Positions 22,471 to 30,827 of a stretch of 64,000 nucleotides of DNA are shown here, in pieces. Below the pieces are notes generated by a model. That model made no database searches, was not told the DNA's origin, and was given only the letters and a program-made list of their open reading frames with translations. The stretch comes from UBA4665 sp036388555. Lineage in GTDB: Bacteria; Patescibacteriota; Saccharimonadia; Saccharimonadales; UBA4665. Numbering within the stretch: the first letter of the stretch is position 1; every line of letters begins with the position of its first letter. Both the position numbers and the translations under genes were made by a program. The stretch lies in NCBI GenBank assembly GCA_036388555.1, contig DASVRP010000009.1, positions 1 through 64,000 of the forward strand, in the 5' to 3' direction.

Positions 22471-22697
22471 AGACCTCCGTTCATTTAGTTTCCGGTTATT
22501 GAGTAAGTACTGGATAGTGCGGTATGATTTTTCGCTGCGCGCGGGCGATAGGTCGTATAAGAAGGCAGCTCTCGTATGATACCAATTCAATTGTTGATAT
22601 ACAATGGATATTACATAAAGTCAAAAAGCTTATGCTCCAATAGTAATGCAACGATTTAATTAAGTAATATAAATTATGTGACATTGGAAATGTGAAA

Positions 22698-22727
22698 TTG
22701 ACAAAAAGATGGTAAAGATGTTAGAAT
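22698..22727 (+). promoter_or_regulatory. Promoter of the second surface module
   Basis: TTGACA (22698-22703) and TAGAAT (22722-22727) with an 18-base spacer. The spacer bases AAAAAGATGGTAA resemble those of the promoter at 15924. Confidence 0.65.
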
Positions 22728-22944
22728 CCATCAGTTCAGCATGCAGGAACTGCCCCTAAACGGCCCAGTACGCACGTTGAAGTTATTTGACAAGCTAAGA
22801 GTTACGAATTCCAGTCAATTATTGCCTATACATGCTTGTAGGTGTTAATTGACTGGAATTTCAGTTCAAACCCATCCATCCACCCACTACCCATCCTCAA
22901 TCCACCGTAGTCCTCGTCAACGACCTAAGGAGTCGAAGTGAATC
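22728..22944 (+). other. Structured 5' leader with a long hairpin
   Basis: A perfect 15-bp inverted repeat, AATTCCAGTCAATTA (22807-22821) and TAATTGACTGGAATT (22846-22860), encloses a 24-base loop that can itself pair (CCTA..CA with TGTAGG). It is followed by about 60 C-rich, G-poor bases that should stay unpaired, then AAGGAG nine bases before the start codon. No protein gene in 22471-22944. Like 15953-16364, this is a long leader on a gene set with unusual codon use. Confidence 0.6.
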
Positions 22945-23253
22945 ATGATTAAAGTCGTGATCATTGTCATCCTTCTGGTAGGACTTGTCCTGCTTGCCGC
23001 CCACTTCATGACGATGTGGCGCACCAGAAGCCAGAGCAGTACCATCCGCGAGCTCAGATCTGATCTCGCCGCCACCAAGCAGGTCCACGCCGAGGACATG
23101 GGAAGGATCACGCGAGAGCGGGATCAACTCAATGAACTCGTCGATGACGTGTTGTTCAAGAGCACTGAGGGCGACCCCGTCCCAGAGCGACAGCTCGATT
23201 CCATCCGGCTTGCCATCGAGGTAGGTCGTACCGACATCAGGAGGATTTCATGA
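22945..23253 (+). CDS. Small membrane-anchored coiled-coil protein
   Basis: A 102-residue protein with an N-terminal membrane segment (residues 3-23) and a charged helical region (STIRELRSDLAATKQVHAED onward) predicted to coil. Unrecognised. Its stop overlaps the start of the SPFH-like lipoprotein (ATGA), so the two are probably made in equal amounts and may form one assembly in the membrane. Codons end mostly in C or G. Confidence 0.7.
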   Translation: MIKVVIIVILLVGLVLLAAHFMTMWRTRSQSSTIRELRSDLAATKQVHAEDMGRITRERDQLNELVDDVLFKSTEGDPVPERQLDSIRLAIEVGRTDIRRIS

Positions 23254-24260
23254 AGTTCAAGTCACGCATCCGCAAGGCGCTCATCGTCGCAGGAGCTCTC
23301 AGCTTCCTAGCTGTCGGCACTGGCTGTTCGTTCAACGAGATCGAGCCCGACGCCGTCGGTCTGCTGTACTCCAAGGGCTCTGCTGAAGGACGCGCGTTCG
23401 TCGACGTGGTCAAGTCAGGTACGGTCAAGTACACCGTCAACGACGAGGTCGTGCAGCTGCCGACCAGTGACCGGTCGTACCGCATCCAGGCGAACTCGCC
23501 CGACGCTGACGTCGACGGCTACCTCTCGGTGCCGGCCGGCGGTGCAGCAGTCACGAACGTAGATCCCAGCAAGGAGCCGACGACGGTCAACAGCCTCCTC
23601 ATCGACTTCGAAGTCTCGACGGCGTTCAAGCTGAACACCCGCACCGAGGACATCACGGGCTTCAAGGGCGGGACCGCGCGCAAGTTCTACGAGCAGCTCT
23701 GCCGCTCACGTGACTGCGATCTCGAGGGAGGGAAGACACCCGACGGCTGGAAGCTGATGCTCAAGGACAAGTTCTACCCGTCCCTCGCATCCGCGTTCAA
23801 GGATGAGGCCCGCAAGTACAACCCGGACGATCTCGTCAACAACACCAACGGGGCGCTCACCAAGCTCCAGACCGATGTCGGCCGCACCTTCCTGGGCTAC
23901 CTCAAGTCCCAGACCGGCGCCAGCTACTTCTGCGGCCCAGCCCTGGACCACACCGTGCCGGCGCTGCCTGTGCCCAAGGACGCCACCGAGGAGGAGCGCA
24001 AGAAGATCGAGGAGGCCAACTGCCCGCCGCTTCCGCTGATCATCATCTCGGCCGACTACAACAACGACGACGTCCGCAAGGCGCGCGAGGAGAAGAAGGT
24101 CGCTCAGGACCGTTCGTCCGCACAGGGCACGCTCAGCAAGGCGCTGAAGGACCCCAACTACCTGGAGTACCTGCGGATCGAGGCGTACACCAAGTGCGTC
24201 CAGAACCCCGCGGCCAAGCTGTGCACCCTCCCGGGTACCAACGTGGCGATCGCCCCCTGA
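23250..24260 (+). CDS. SPFH/prohibitin-like exported lipoprotein
   Basis: A 336-residue protein with signal peptide and a Cys at about 26 (VGTGCSFNE), a possible though imperfect lipobox. After it comes PDAVGLLYSKGSAEGRAF, the beginning of an SPFH-type domain; the middle has RKFYEQLCRSRDC and FCGP segments and the end has DPNYLEYLRIEAYTKC, an order I associate with actinobacterial SPFH lipoproteins. SPFH proteins build oligomeric rings or rafts at membranes. Coupled to the coiled-coil membrane protein before it. C/G-ending codons throughout; transfer from, or shared ancestry with, an actinobacterial host lineage is possible. Confidence 0.65.
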   Translation: MKFKSRIRKALIVAGALSFLAVGTGCSFNEIEPDAVGLLYSKGSAEGRAFVDVVKSGTVKYTVNDEVVQLPTSDRSYRIQANSPDADVDGYLSVPAGGAAVTNVDPSKEPTTVNSLLIDFEVSTAFKLNTRTEDITGFKGGTARKFYEQLCRSRDCDLEGGKTPDGWKLMLKDKFYPSLASAFKDEARKYNPDDLVNNTNGALTKLQTDVGRTFLGYLKSQTGASYFCGPALDHTVPALPVPKDATEEERKKIEEANCPPLPLIIISADYNNDDVRKAREEKKVAQDRSSAQGTLSKALKDPNYLEYLRIEAYTKCVQNPAAKLCTLPGTNVAIAP

Positions 24261-24302
24261 CCTCACCAGGTCCAGGTCTGGCGGCTGGCCGCACGAACTG
24301 AG

Positions 24303-24376
24303 GAGTGACTGAGAGTGATGACGCGGAGCGCCAAGCAGAGTAGGGAAACCTATGAAACCTGGCGCTCCGCCACTCC
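24303..24376 (+). other. Long hairpin after the SPFH gene
   Basis: GCGGAGCGCCA and TGGCGCTCCGC pair perfectly over 11 bp around about 28 bases, extended by GAGTG and CACTC on the outside. There is no T run directly after it; the conventional terminator is at 24440. It matches the placing of the long hairpins after the other two C/G-ending genes. Confidence 0.55.
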
Positions 24377-24439
24377 TCTCCTTAACACCCCGAACGCTCT
24401 TAGCTTGTCCTCACCCAAAATTATTACTGATGTCATAAG

Positions 24440-24464
24440 CGGTCCGGTACGGAGCCGTTTTTTT
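24440..24464 (+). terminator. Rho-independent terminator
   Basis: CGGTCCG and CGGAGCCG form a stem with one bulged base and a three-base loop, followed by TTTTTTT. It ends the module beginning at 22945. Confidence 0.6.
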
Positions 24465-24492
24465 GTTGCCGGATATTGTTGATAAAGGTCTT

Positions 24493-24559
24493 GCGGGGTG
24501 CTGCTTGTGTATGGGGGCATCGTGGCTGTTAGGGCCTCGACTACACAAGCAGCACCCGC
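24493..24559 (-). other. Long hairpin downstream of the GH16 gene
   Basis: GCGGGGTGCTGCTTGTGTA (24493-24511) and TACACAAGCAGCACCCGC (24542-24559) form an 18-bp stem with one bulged base, loop of 30. It lies about 145 bases beyond the GH16 stop codon on its strand. The bases between (24560-24702) show nothing I can support. Confidence 0.55.
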
Positions 24560-24702
24560 GGGGGTGGAATGGACACCGTATGCCAGAGTATCCGCGGGAA
24601 GCGGGGCTGCAACTCGGCAGGGGGTCACACGGGTGAAAGGGAAGTGGTCCGACCAGGGAGGCGCGGATCACAACATGAGGGACTTGTTGGAGGACGAGGC
24701 TG

Positions 24703-26331
24703 TTAGCCGCCGAGCTTGATCTTGACCTTGTCCATGAAGCCGGCTTCACCGATCTGCAGGCTGTCGACGTCGACGAACTTGTCATCACCGGAGAAGGTGA
24801 CCTTGACGTCCTGCTTGCCGGCGAGACCCTTCATGTCGAACGGAAGCGCTTTCCATTCCTTGGGGCTGTCAGCTCCCACGGAGATGTCGGCGACGACCTT
24901 GCCATCGACGGTGACCTTGACGGTCCCGCCGGCGGGCTTGTCCGACTTCTGACGGTAGACCAGACGCAGCATGTCCGCGGACGACTTGATGTTGACGTCC
25001 TTGAACGACACCGAATCGCCCTTGCCGGCCGTGACGTATCCGCCGCCGCTGGCACCGTCTTCCTTGTTGGTGTCGACGCCGCCGTCCTTGTCGCCGTCTT
25101 CCAGCTCGAGGATGGTGACATCCTTGTTGCCGGGGTCGGGCGCAGGGGCCGGAGGCTGGGTCGGCTCGGGCGCCTTGGTGGGCTCCGGGTCCTTGGTCGG
25201 GGCCGTGGTGGGCGCCTTCGTCGGGTCAGCCGGCGGAGCGGTCGGGAGCGGCGCGTCCTTGCCGTCGCCTTCCTTGACGCTGATCTTGACGTAGTCGACG
25301 ATCAGCTGGCCACCCGGCTTGGTGGTAGCGAACGGGCCTCCGCCGTAGTTGCGCGAGTCTGGGAAGGCTCCGCCCATGGCGATCTGCAGGACGAGGTTGA
25401 ACCCGTCGTGCTCGTTCATGGTCGTCCAGTCGCTGAGGAGGTTGTCCTGCAGGGCGACCAGCTTGGGGTAGTCCTTGAGCTCTTCCTTGCGCTTGGCGAT
25501 GAACTCCGGGGTCGGGCTGACCTCGAAGGTCTTCTTGCCGTTGATGAACCAGCGGACGACCGGGTACTGACCGGAGCGGTCCCACTCGAAGCGGCCGACG
25601 TTCATGGCCTTCTGGCACGGGTCGGGCTGGCACTGGGCCTTGCCCTTGTTGGCGATGCCTGTCGGCTCGTCGAACGAACCGCCCCAGTTCTTGTCCTCGT
25701 CGGTGATGTCCCGCTTGCAGTGGATGACGTTCCACAGCTCGTCGAGCTTGGACTGGACATTCTCGACATGGTCGAACTCACACCCGACCGGCCATGACAT
25801 GCGGTTCTCGCGGAGCGACCCCGGGTAGGACCAGATCGCCGGCCAGTAGGCCTTGCCCTGTTCCCCGGGACGGTCCGGCAGCTGGAAGCGGTAGTCGATC
25901 GCCATCACGCCGCCGGGCGGTGCCTTGAAGTCGGCCCGTTTGGTCTCGACGCGTGCGGAGGTCCATCCCTGTATCTCGACGCCCTTCCGCTCCACCGTGT
26001 CGGTCACGACCGGATCGTTGCGCAGCGCCGTGATGACCAGGTTGCCCTTGCCATCAAGCGAGACGTTCTCCGGGTCGCTGGTGTTGCGCTGGACTTCTCC
26101 CGTACCGTAACGGTCCGGCGAGTTGGGTTCTGGGTACTTGGTGCCCTCGATCATGATCCACTTCGACTTGTCGGGAAGTTCGCCCTTGGCGCCCTCGAAG
26201 TCATCGGTGAACACGACCTTGTAGCCGTCGTCTGAGCTGCTTGAGCTTCGGGCATCTGCACCCATCACTCCTGCGCCCAGAGCAAGCGCAAGTGCGACCG
26301 CGGTCGCCCCTGCTACGTGTCCTCTGGACAT
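24703..26331 (-). CDS. Secreted GH16 beta-glucanase with carbohydrate-binding domain
   Basis: A 542-residue exported enzyme. Signal peptide at 1-28; GH16 catalytic domain at about 38-355 with the active-site ExDxxE as E185-F-D187-H-V-E190; a Pro/Thr linker at about 360-400 (PTKAPTTAPTKDPEPTKAPE); and a C-terminal CBM6/35-like beta-sandwich. GH16 retaining endoglucanases of this laminarinase-like type cut beta-1,3 or 1,3-1,4 glucan outside the cell. Cys residues at the active-site end may form disulfides. Codon use is strongly C/G-ending. A GH5 glucanase at 54190 could finish the oligosaccharides inside. Confidence 0.85.
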   Translation of the reverse strand: MSRGHVAGATAVALALALGAGVMGADARSSSSSDDGYKVVFTDDFEGAKGELPDKSKWIMIEGTKYPEPNSPDRYGTGEVQRNTSDPENVSLDGKGNLVITALRNDPVVTDTVERKGVEIQGWTSARVETKRADFKAPPGGVMAIDYRFQLPDRPGEQGKAYWPAIWSYPGSLRENRMSWPVGCEFDHVENVQSKLDELWNVIHCKRDITDEDKNWGGSFDEPTGIANKGKAQCQPDPCQKAMNVGRFEWDRSGQYPVVRWFINGKKTFEVSPTPEFIAKRKEELKDYPKLVALQDNLLSDWTTMNEHDGFNLVLQIAMGGAFPDSRNYGGGPFATTKPGGQLIVDYVKISVKEGDGKDAPLPTAPPADPTKAPTTAPTKDPEPTKAPEPTQPPAPAPDPGNKDVTILELEDGDKDGGVDTNKEDGASGGGYVTAGKGDSVSFKDVNIKSSADMLRLVYRQKSDKPAGGTVKVTVDGKVVADISVGADSPKEWKALPFDMKGLAGKQDVKVTFSGDDKFVDVDSLQIGEAGFMDKVKIKLGG

Positions 26332-26478
26332 TGCTGCCTCTCTCTGTTAAATCGGCACCCGTGTGGTACCTCCGTGAATAAGCTATCTCATGCGATATGC
26401 CCCCATATCGGCTGATAGTTCATCACCTGAACGAACGATACCATAATACCTGTAGAACGTCTACGATAGTGGGGGCGC

Positions 26479-26507
26479 TTACAATTATGCCGGAGGCGGA
26501 CTATACT
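26479..26507 (+). promoter_or_regulatory. Promoter of pyk
   Basis: TTACAA (26479-26484) and TATACT (26502-26507) with 17 bases between; the pyk ATG follows at 26544 with AGGAAGAG as ribosome-binding site. Confidence 0.6.
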
Positions 26508-26543
26508 AGGAGTAATTGCAACATAATGTAAATAGGAAGAGCC

Positions 26544-27989
26544 ATGAAACTGACTGAATCGGCGCCGAGCGTGCCATTACAAGATTACAAGCGGACGAAG
26601 ATCGTCGCGACCCTGGGACCATCATGTGATAGCTACGAAGCGGTTCTCGAAATCATCAAAAGCGGCGCCAACGGCCTGCGGCTGAACTTCAGCCACGGCA
26701 CCCACGACGAGCATGGCCAGCGCATCAAGTGGATCCGCAAGGCTTCCAAAGAACTCGGCAAGCCCGTCGCCATCATCCAGGACCTGCAGGGCCCCAAGGT
26801 CCGGCTGGGCGACTTCGACGGTGTCATCAACGTCAAGACCGGCCAGGCGCTGCAGTTCCAGTACGACACCAAGGCCAAGGGTGAACTGCCGGCCGGCTCG
26901 ATTATCCCGACACAATACGACCTCGCCAAAAAGGCTAAGCGCGGTGAGCGGCTCTATCTGTATGATGGCAAGGTCCGTACCACCATCACCAGTGTCAAGG
27001 ACGGCATCGTGCATGTCAGGGCCGAGAATGACGGCATCCTGATCAAGCGCAAGGGCATGAACCTGCCGGACACCGACTTCGGTGGCGACATTATCACGGC
27101 CAAGGATAAGGCCGACCTGGTCTACGGTTCGACGCAGGACATCGACTACGTCGCCCAGAGCTTCGTGCAGACGGCCGACGACATCCATGACCTGCGCAAG
27201 CGGATGCGCAACCTGGGCAGTGCAGCCCGCATCATCGCCAAGATCGAGACGAAGGCGGCCGTCGACAACCTCGAGGAGATCATGGAGGCCACCGACGCGG
27301 CTATGATCGCCCGCGGTGACCTGGCAGTCGAGACGCCTCCAGAATCAGTACCGATCGTGCAGCGCAAGATCATCGGCTATGGGCTGAAGCATGGCAAGCC
27401 GACCATCGTCGCCACCCAGATGCTGGCCAGCATGACCGAGACTCCCGAACCGACCCGTGCCGAAGTGTCGGATGTCGCGACAGCCGTCCTGCTCGGCGCT
27501 GACTGCGTCATGCTCAGCGACGAGACCGCCAGCGGTAAGTATCCGATCGAGGCCGTCAAGGTCATGAAGAAGGTCGTCCGCTACACCGAGGCCAACATGC
27601 CGGTAAAGGTGACATATCCTGAATACGAGGACCATAGTCGCCAGGGTTCGATCTCCAAAGCTATCATCAGCCTGTCAGACAGCATCCAGGCCCGGGCGAT
27701 CATCGCTGAGACCCGCACCGGTGCGACCGCCCAGCAGATCGCCACGCTACGCCCGAACATCCCGATCATCGCCGTTACCAGCGATGTCCGCAGCCTGCAG
27801 CAGATGGCGCTCATCTACAACGTCAAGAGCTATCTGCGTCCGGTCGACGCCAATGCGGCCTACAAGCTGACGACCTGGCTCGGCGACCACAAAGTGCTCA
27901 GCAAGGGCGACATCGTCGTCACCGTATCGGGGCAGCATCCAGGTATGGCCGGGGCTACCGACACCATCAAAGTCCGCATTTTAGAATAA
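26544..27989 (+). CDS. pyk: Pyruvate kinase
   Basis: A 481-residue cytoplasmic enzyme converting phosphoenolpyruvate and ADP to pyruvate and ATP. TKIVATLGPSC opens the barrel; NFSHGTH binds substrate; IAKIETKAAVDNLEEI carries the catalytic Lys and metal Glu; MIARGDLAVE and VATQMLASM complete the site. A C-terminal regulatory-type domain is present (about 350-481). It heads a block with pgk and tpiA but has its own promoter. C/G-ending codon bias as expected for high expression. Confidence 0.96.
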   Translation: MKLTESAPSVPLQDYKRTKIVATLGPSCDSYEAVLEIIKSGANGLRLNFSHGTHDEHGQRIKWIRKASKELGKPVAIIQDLQGPKVRLGDFDGVINVKTGQALQFQYDTKAKGELPAGSIIPTQYDLAKKAKRGERLYLYDGKVRTTITSVKDGIVHVRAENDGILIKRKGMNLPDTDFGGDIITAKDKADLVYGSTQDIDYVAQSFVQTADDIHDLRKRMRNLGSAARIIAKIETKAAVDNLEEIMEATDAAMIARGDLAVETPPESVPIVQRKIIGYGLKHGKPTIVATQMLASMTETPEPTRAEVSDVATAVLLGADCVMLSDETASGKYPIEAVKVMKKVVRYTEANMPVKVTYPEYEDHSRQGSISKAIISLSDSIQARAIIAETRTGATAQQIATLRPNIPIIAVTSDVRSLQQMALIYNVKSYLRPVDANAAYKLTTWLGDHKVLSKGDIVVTVSGQHPGMAGATDTIKVRILE

Positions 27990-28045
27990 TCGCGGCTAGT
28001 TTGCTATACTACTAGGCATAAGCGCGTATATATAACTCGGCAGCG

Positions 28046-29341
28046 GTGGGCAACTTGTTTACAAAGCAGACAATCAAAGATATCGACGTTTCCGGCAAGA
28101 CCGTATTGCTCAGGGCGGATTATAACGTCCCGATCAAAGACGGTGCTATTACCGATGACTACCGTTTGCAGCAATCGCTGCCGACAGTAAAGTACCTGCT
28201 GGAACATGGGGCCAAACTGGTCATTTGTTCCCATTTGGGACGGCCGAAAGGACCGAAGGATGACTCCTGCAGCCTGTTCCCGGTCGCCCGGAAACTGCAG
28301 GAGCTGCTCGGCATCGACGTCAAGTTCGTCCCGGACTGCGTCGGTCCGCGGGCTGAAAAGGCCGCCGAGGGACTACAGCCCGGACAGGTGCTGCTACTGG
28401 AGAACCTGCGCTTTCACCCCCAAGAAGAACAGAACGACCCCGAGTTTGCCAGGCAGCTGGCCAGCCTGGCCGATGTGTTCGTCGAAGACGGCTTCGGCGT
28501 CGTCCACCGCGGACATGCCAGCACCGAGGGTGTGACACACCATCTACCAAGCGTCGCCGGGCTGCTCCTGGAGCGTGAAGTCGATACGATAACCCAGGTC
28601 ATGCAGAAGCCGAAGCGCCCGCTGCTGGCTGTCGTCGGCGGGGCCAAGATCGCCGACAAGATCGAAGTCCTCGAGAAATTTATCAAGATCGCTGACTTCG
28701 TGGCGGTCGGCGGGGCAATGGCAAACACCTTCCTGAAGGCCCAGGGCATCGATGTCGCTGCCAGCCTGATCGACAAGGACGAGGTCGGTGTTGCCAAAGA
28801 TATACTGGCCAAGGCGCATGCCGAGTCCAAGCAGCGCCAGTTCATATTCTACACGCCGCAGGACGTCGTGGTCGCCAGCAAGCTTGACGGTACCGCATCC
28901 ACCCGGATCGTCGACTGGAATACGCGTATCATCGCCGATATCGAGAGCTACCCGAAGCGTCCGTCGGAGGCCAGCCGCACCATCGCGCCGCACGAGATGA
29001 TACTCGACATCGGTCCTTTTACCGGCGCCTTCATCGCCGGCAGCATCCAGCTGGCGCACACCGTCGTCTGGAACGGGTCGATGGGCGTCACCGAGACCAA
29101 GGGGCTGCAAGGCCCGATCGGCCCGTTCGCCCACGGCACGGACCTGGTCATGGAAGCCATGCTCGGCCAGTTCGGCCACCGGCCGTTCAGCCTGGTCGGC
29201 GGAGGGGATACCGTGGGCTACGTACAGAGCAGGGGGTTGACGGGGGCATTCGACCACGTCTCGACCGGCGGCGGAGCCAGTCTGGAACTGATGGCCGGTC
29301 GTAAGCTGCCGGGCGTCGAAGCCTTGATGGACAAAAAGTAA
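28046..29341 (+). CDS. pgk: Phosphoglycerate kinase
   Basis: Transfers phosphate from 1,3-bisphosphoglycerate to ADP. Typical motifs: LLRADYNVPI, SHLGRPKG, ENLRFHPQEE, GGAKIADK and GGGDTV near the nucleotide site. At 431 residues it is longer than usual (about 395). The start is a GTG at 28046 with no clear Shine-Dalgarno site, so it is the least certain part; TATACT with a TTAGAA 18 bases upstream (27981-28010) makes a promoter between pyk and pgk. Followed after 29 bases by tpiA. Confidence 0.94.
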   Translation: MGNLFTKQTIKDIDVSGKTVLLRADYNVPIKDGAITDDYRLQQSLPTVKYLLEHGAKLVICSHLGRPKGPKDDSCSLFPVARKLQELLGIDVKFVPDCVGPRAEKAAEGLQPGQVLLLENLRFHPQEEQNDPEFARQLASLADVFVEDGFGVVHRGHASTEGVTHHLPSVAGLLLEREVDTITQVMQKPKRPLLAVVGGAKIADKIEVLEKFIKIADFVAVGGAMANTFLKAQGIDVAASLIDKDEVGVAKDILAKAHAESKQRQFIFYTPQDVVVASKLDGTASTRIVDWNTRIIADIESYPKRPSEASRTIAPHEMILDIGPFTGAFIAGSIQLAHTVVWNGSMGVTETKGLQGPIGPFAHGTDLVMEAMLGQFGHRPFSLVGGGDTVGYVQSRGLTGAFDHVSTGGGASLELMAGRKLPGVEALMDKK

Positions 29342-29370
29342 ATGGTTGTTGTATAGTAAGCTCAAGCATT

Positions 29371-30162
29371 ATGAAGAAAACACTTATCATCGCCAACTGG
29401 AAAATGAACCTTAATACCCATGAGGCGAGTGCGCTGCTGCACCGCTACCATGAGCGCATCCAGTCCCACCGCGACATCGAGGTCATCGTGGCGCCGAGCA
29501 TGCTGAGCCTGCAGCCGCTGAGCGTCGAGATGGACCGCCGCAAATTCCGGCTCTGCGCCCAGGACGGGTACCACAAGGATGAGGGCGGCTTTACCGGCGA
29601 GGTCTCTTTCGCCATGATGCGCGGACTCGTCCACTACAGCATCATCGGCCATTCGGCCCGCCGTATCTATTTCAATGAATCCCTTGAACTTATCCGTGAC
29701 AAGGTCACAGCCGCTATCCGCAATGACATCGTGCCGGTCATCTGCATCGGTGAGACGAAGCAGGAGCGTGACTCCGGCGAGACCAAACAGGTCATCCACG
29801 ACCAGCTGACCACCGCCCTCAGCAATATCACGTCGGCCGACATCGAGAACGTCGTCATCGCCTACGAACCCGTCTGGGCGATCTCGACCTTCCAGGGTGA
29901 GACCGCCAAGCCCGACGACATGCAGAAAGCTATCGAATATATTCGTTTCCAGATCAAGGAACTGTACGGCGCCAAGGCGGCCGATGCTGTCCACATCCTC
30001 TACGGCGGCAGCGTCAGTGACCAGGATGCCCGGGCGTACCTCAGCCTGCCGGGCTGTGACGGCGTACTCGTCGGAGCGGCCAGCCTCAATTACGCCAAGT
30101 TCAGCGGAATCGTCGACAGTGCTTACCGCATGCTCGCCGAACAGCGGGCCAACCGGCCATAA
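29371..30162 (+). CDS. tpiA: Triosephosphate isomerase
   Basis: Interconverts dihydroxyacetone phosphate and glyceraldehyde 3-phosphate. 263 residues with catalytic Lys in ANWKMN, His in IIGHSARR, Glu in AYEPVWAIST, and the phosphate-binding YGGSV and VGAASL. The usual GHSERR reads GHSARR: the Glu, normally conserved and close to the catalytic Lys, is Ala. Some divergent isomerases tolerate changes here, but it is worth testing. TATAGT lies 13 bases before the ATG. Confidence 0.92.
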   Translation: MKKTLIIANWKMNLNTHEASALLHRYHERIQSHRDIEVIVAPSMLSLQPLSVEMDRRKFRLCAQDGYHKDEGGFTGEVSFAMMRGLVHYSIIGHSARRIYFNESLELIRDKVTAAIRNDIVPVICIGETKQERDSGETKQVIHDQLTTALSNITSADIENVVIAYEPVWAISTFQGETAKPDDMQKAIEYIRFQIKELYGAKAADAVHILYGGSVSDQDARAYLSLPGCDGVLVGAASLNYAKFSGIVDSAYRMLAEQRANRP

Positions 30163-30180
30163 TCCCAGCAGGAACATCCC

Positions 30181-30819
30181 ATGGCAGTCAAAAAACAAAA
30201 CACCGAAACACCACCAGCCAACCGTATCATCGATATCGCCAAACCCGGATCGTTGCCACCGGCCTCCGCTACGGCGCGGCCGGTGATCGTCTCCAACCGT
30301 GCGGTCATGCAGGATCCGATGATGGTGCCGCTGGGTGATATCCTGACGCCCGAAGTCGAGACACCGGCGCCGCAGCCGGCCCAGCAGACCGCCAAGCGTG
30401 TCATCAGGCCGCTTGGCGAAGCACCGCCGACCGGCAAGGACAAGGACTCCGACGGAGTCGTTGAAGATTCTGAGAAGCCCTCTCAGGCAGTCGCCGTCAA
30501 AAAGGAAGCGGTCGATACCAAACCGACATCAGAAGACCGAGCCAGCATCACGGACCCGCTTGGCTCCGCAGAGACGGATACCGACAATTCGAAGCAGGAC
30601 GAAGTCTCCAAGGCGCAGGAAGAGATTGACCGTCTGATCGAGGAGAAGACATACTTCCTGCCGATCAACTCCATCGAGAAGCGCCGCAGCCGGCATGCCT
30701 CGATACTCGGGCTGCTGCTTATCATCGTACTCGGCGCCGCTTGGCTCAATATCGCGCTTGATGCCGGACTGATCAAGATCGGCGGACTGCAGCCGCTGAC
30801 CCACTTCTTCAGTAATTAA
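30181..30819 (+). CDS. Tail-anchored-like membrane protein with long disordered N-terminus
   Basis: A 212-residue protein: about 150 residues rich in Pro, Lys, Thr and Asp without recognisable fold, a short charged helix (QEEIDRLIEEKTYFLPI), and one membrane span near the C-terminus (about 177-196) followed by a short tail. Topology suggests the N-terminal part is in the cytoplasm. Unrecognised. It follows tpiA by 18 bases and precedes the pilin-like gene by 8. Confidence 0.65.
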   Translation: MAVKKQNTETPPANRIIDIAKPGSLPPASATARPVIVSNRAVMQDPMMVPLGDILTPEVETPAPQPAQQTAKRVIRPLGEAPPTGKDKDSDGVVEDSEKPSQAVAVKKEAVDTKPTSEDRASITDPLGSAETDTDNSKQDEVSKAQEEIDRLIEEKTYFLPINSIEKRRSRHASILGLLLIIVLGAAWLNIALDAGLIKIGGLQPLTHFFSN

Positions 30820-30827
30820 AAGGTACT

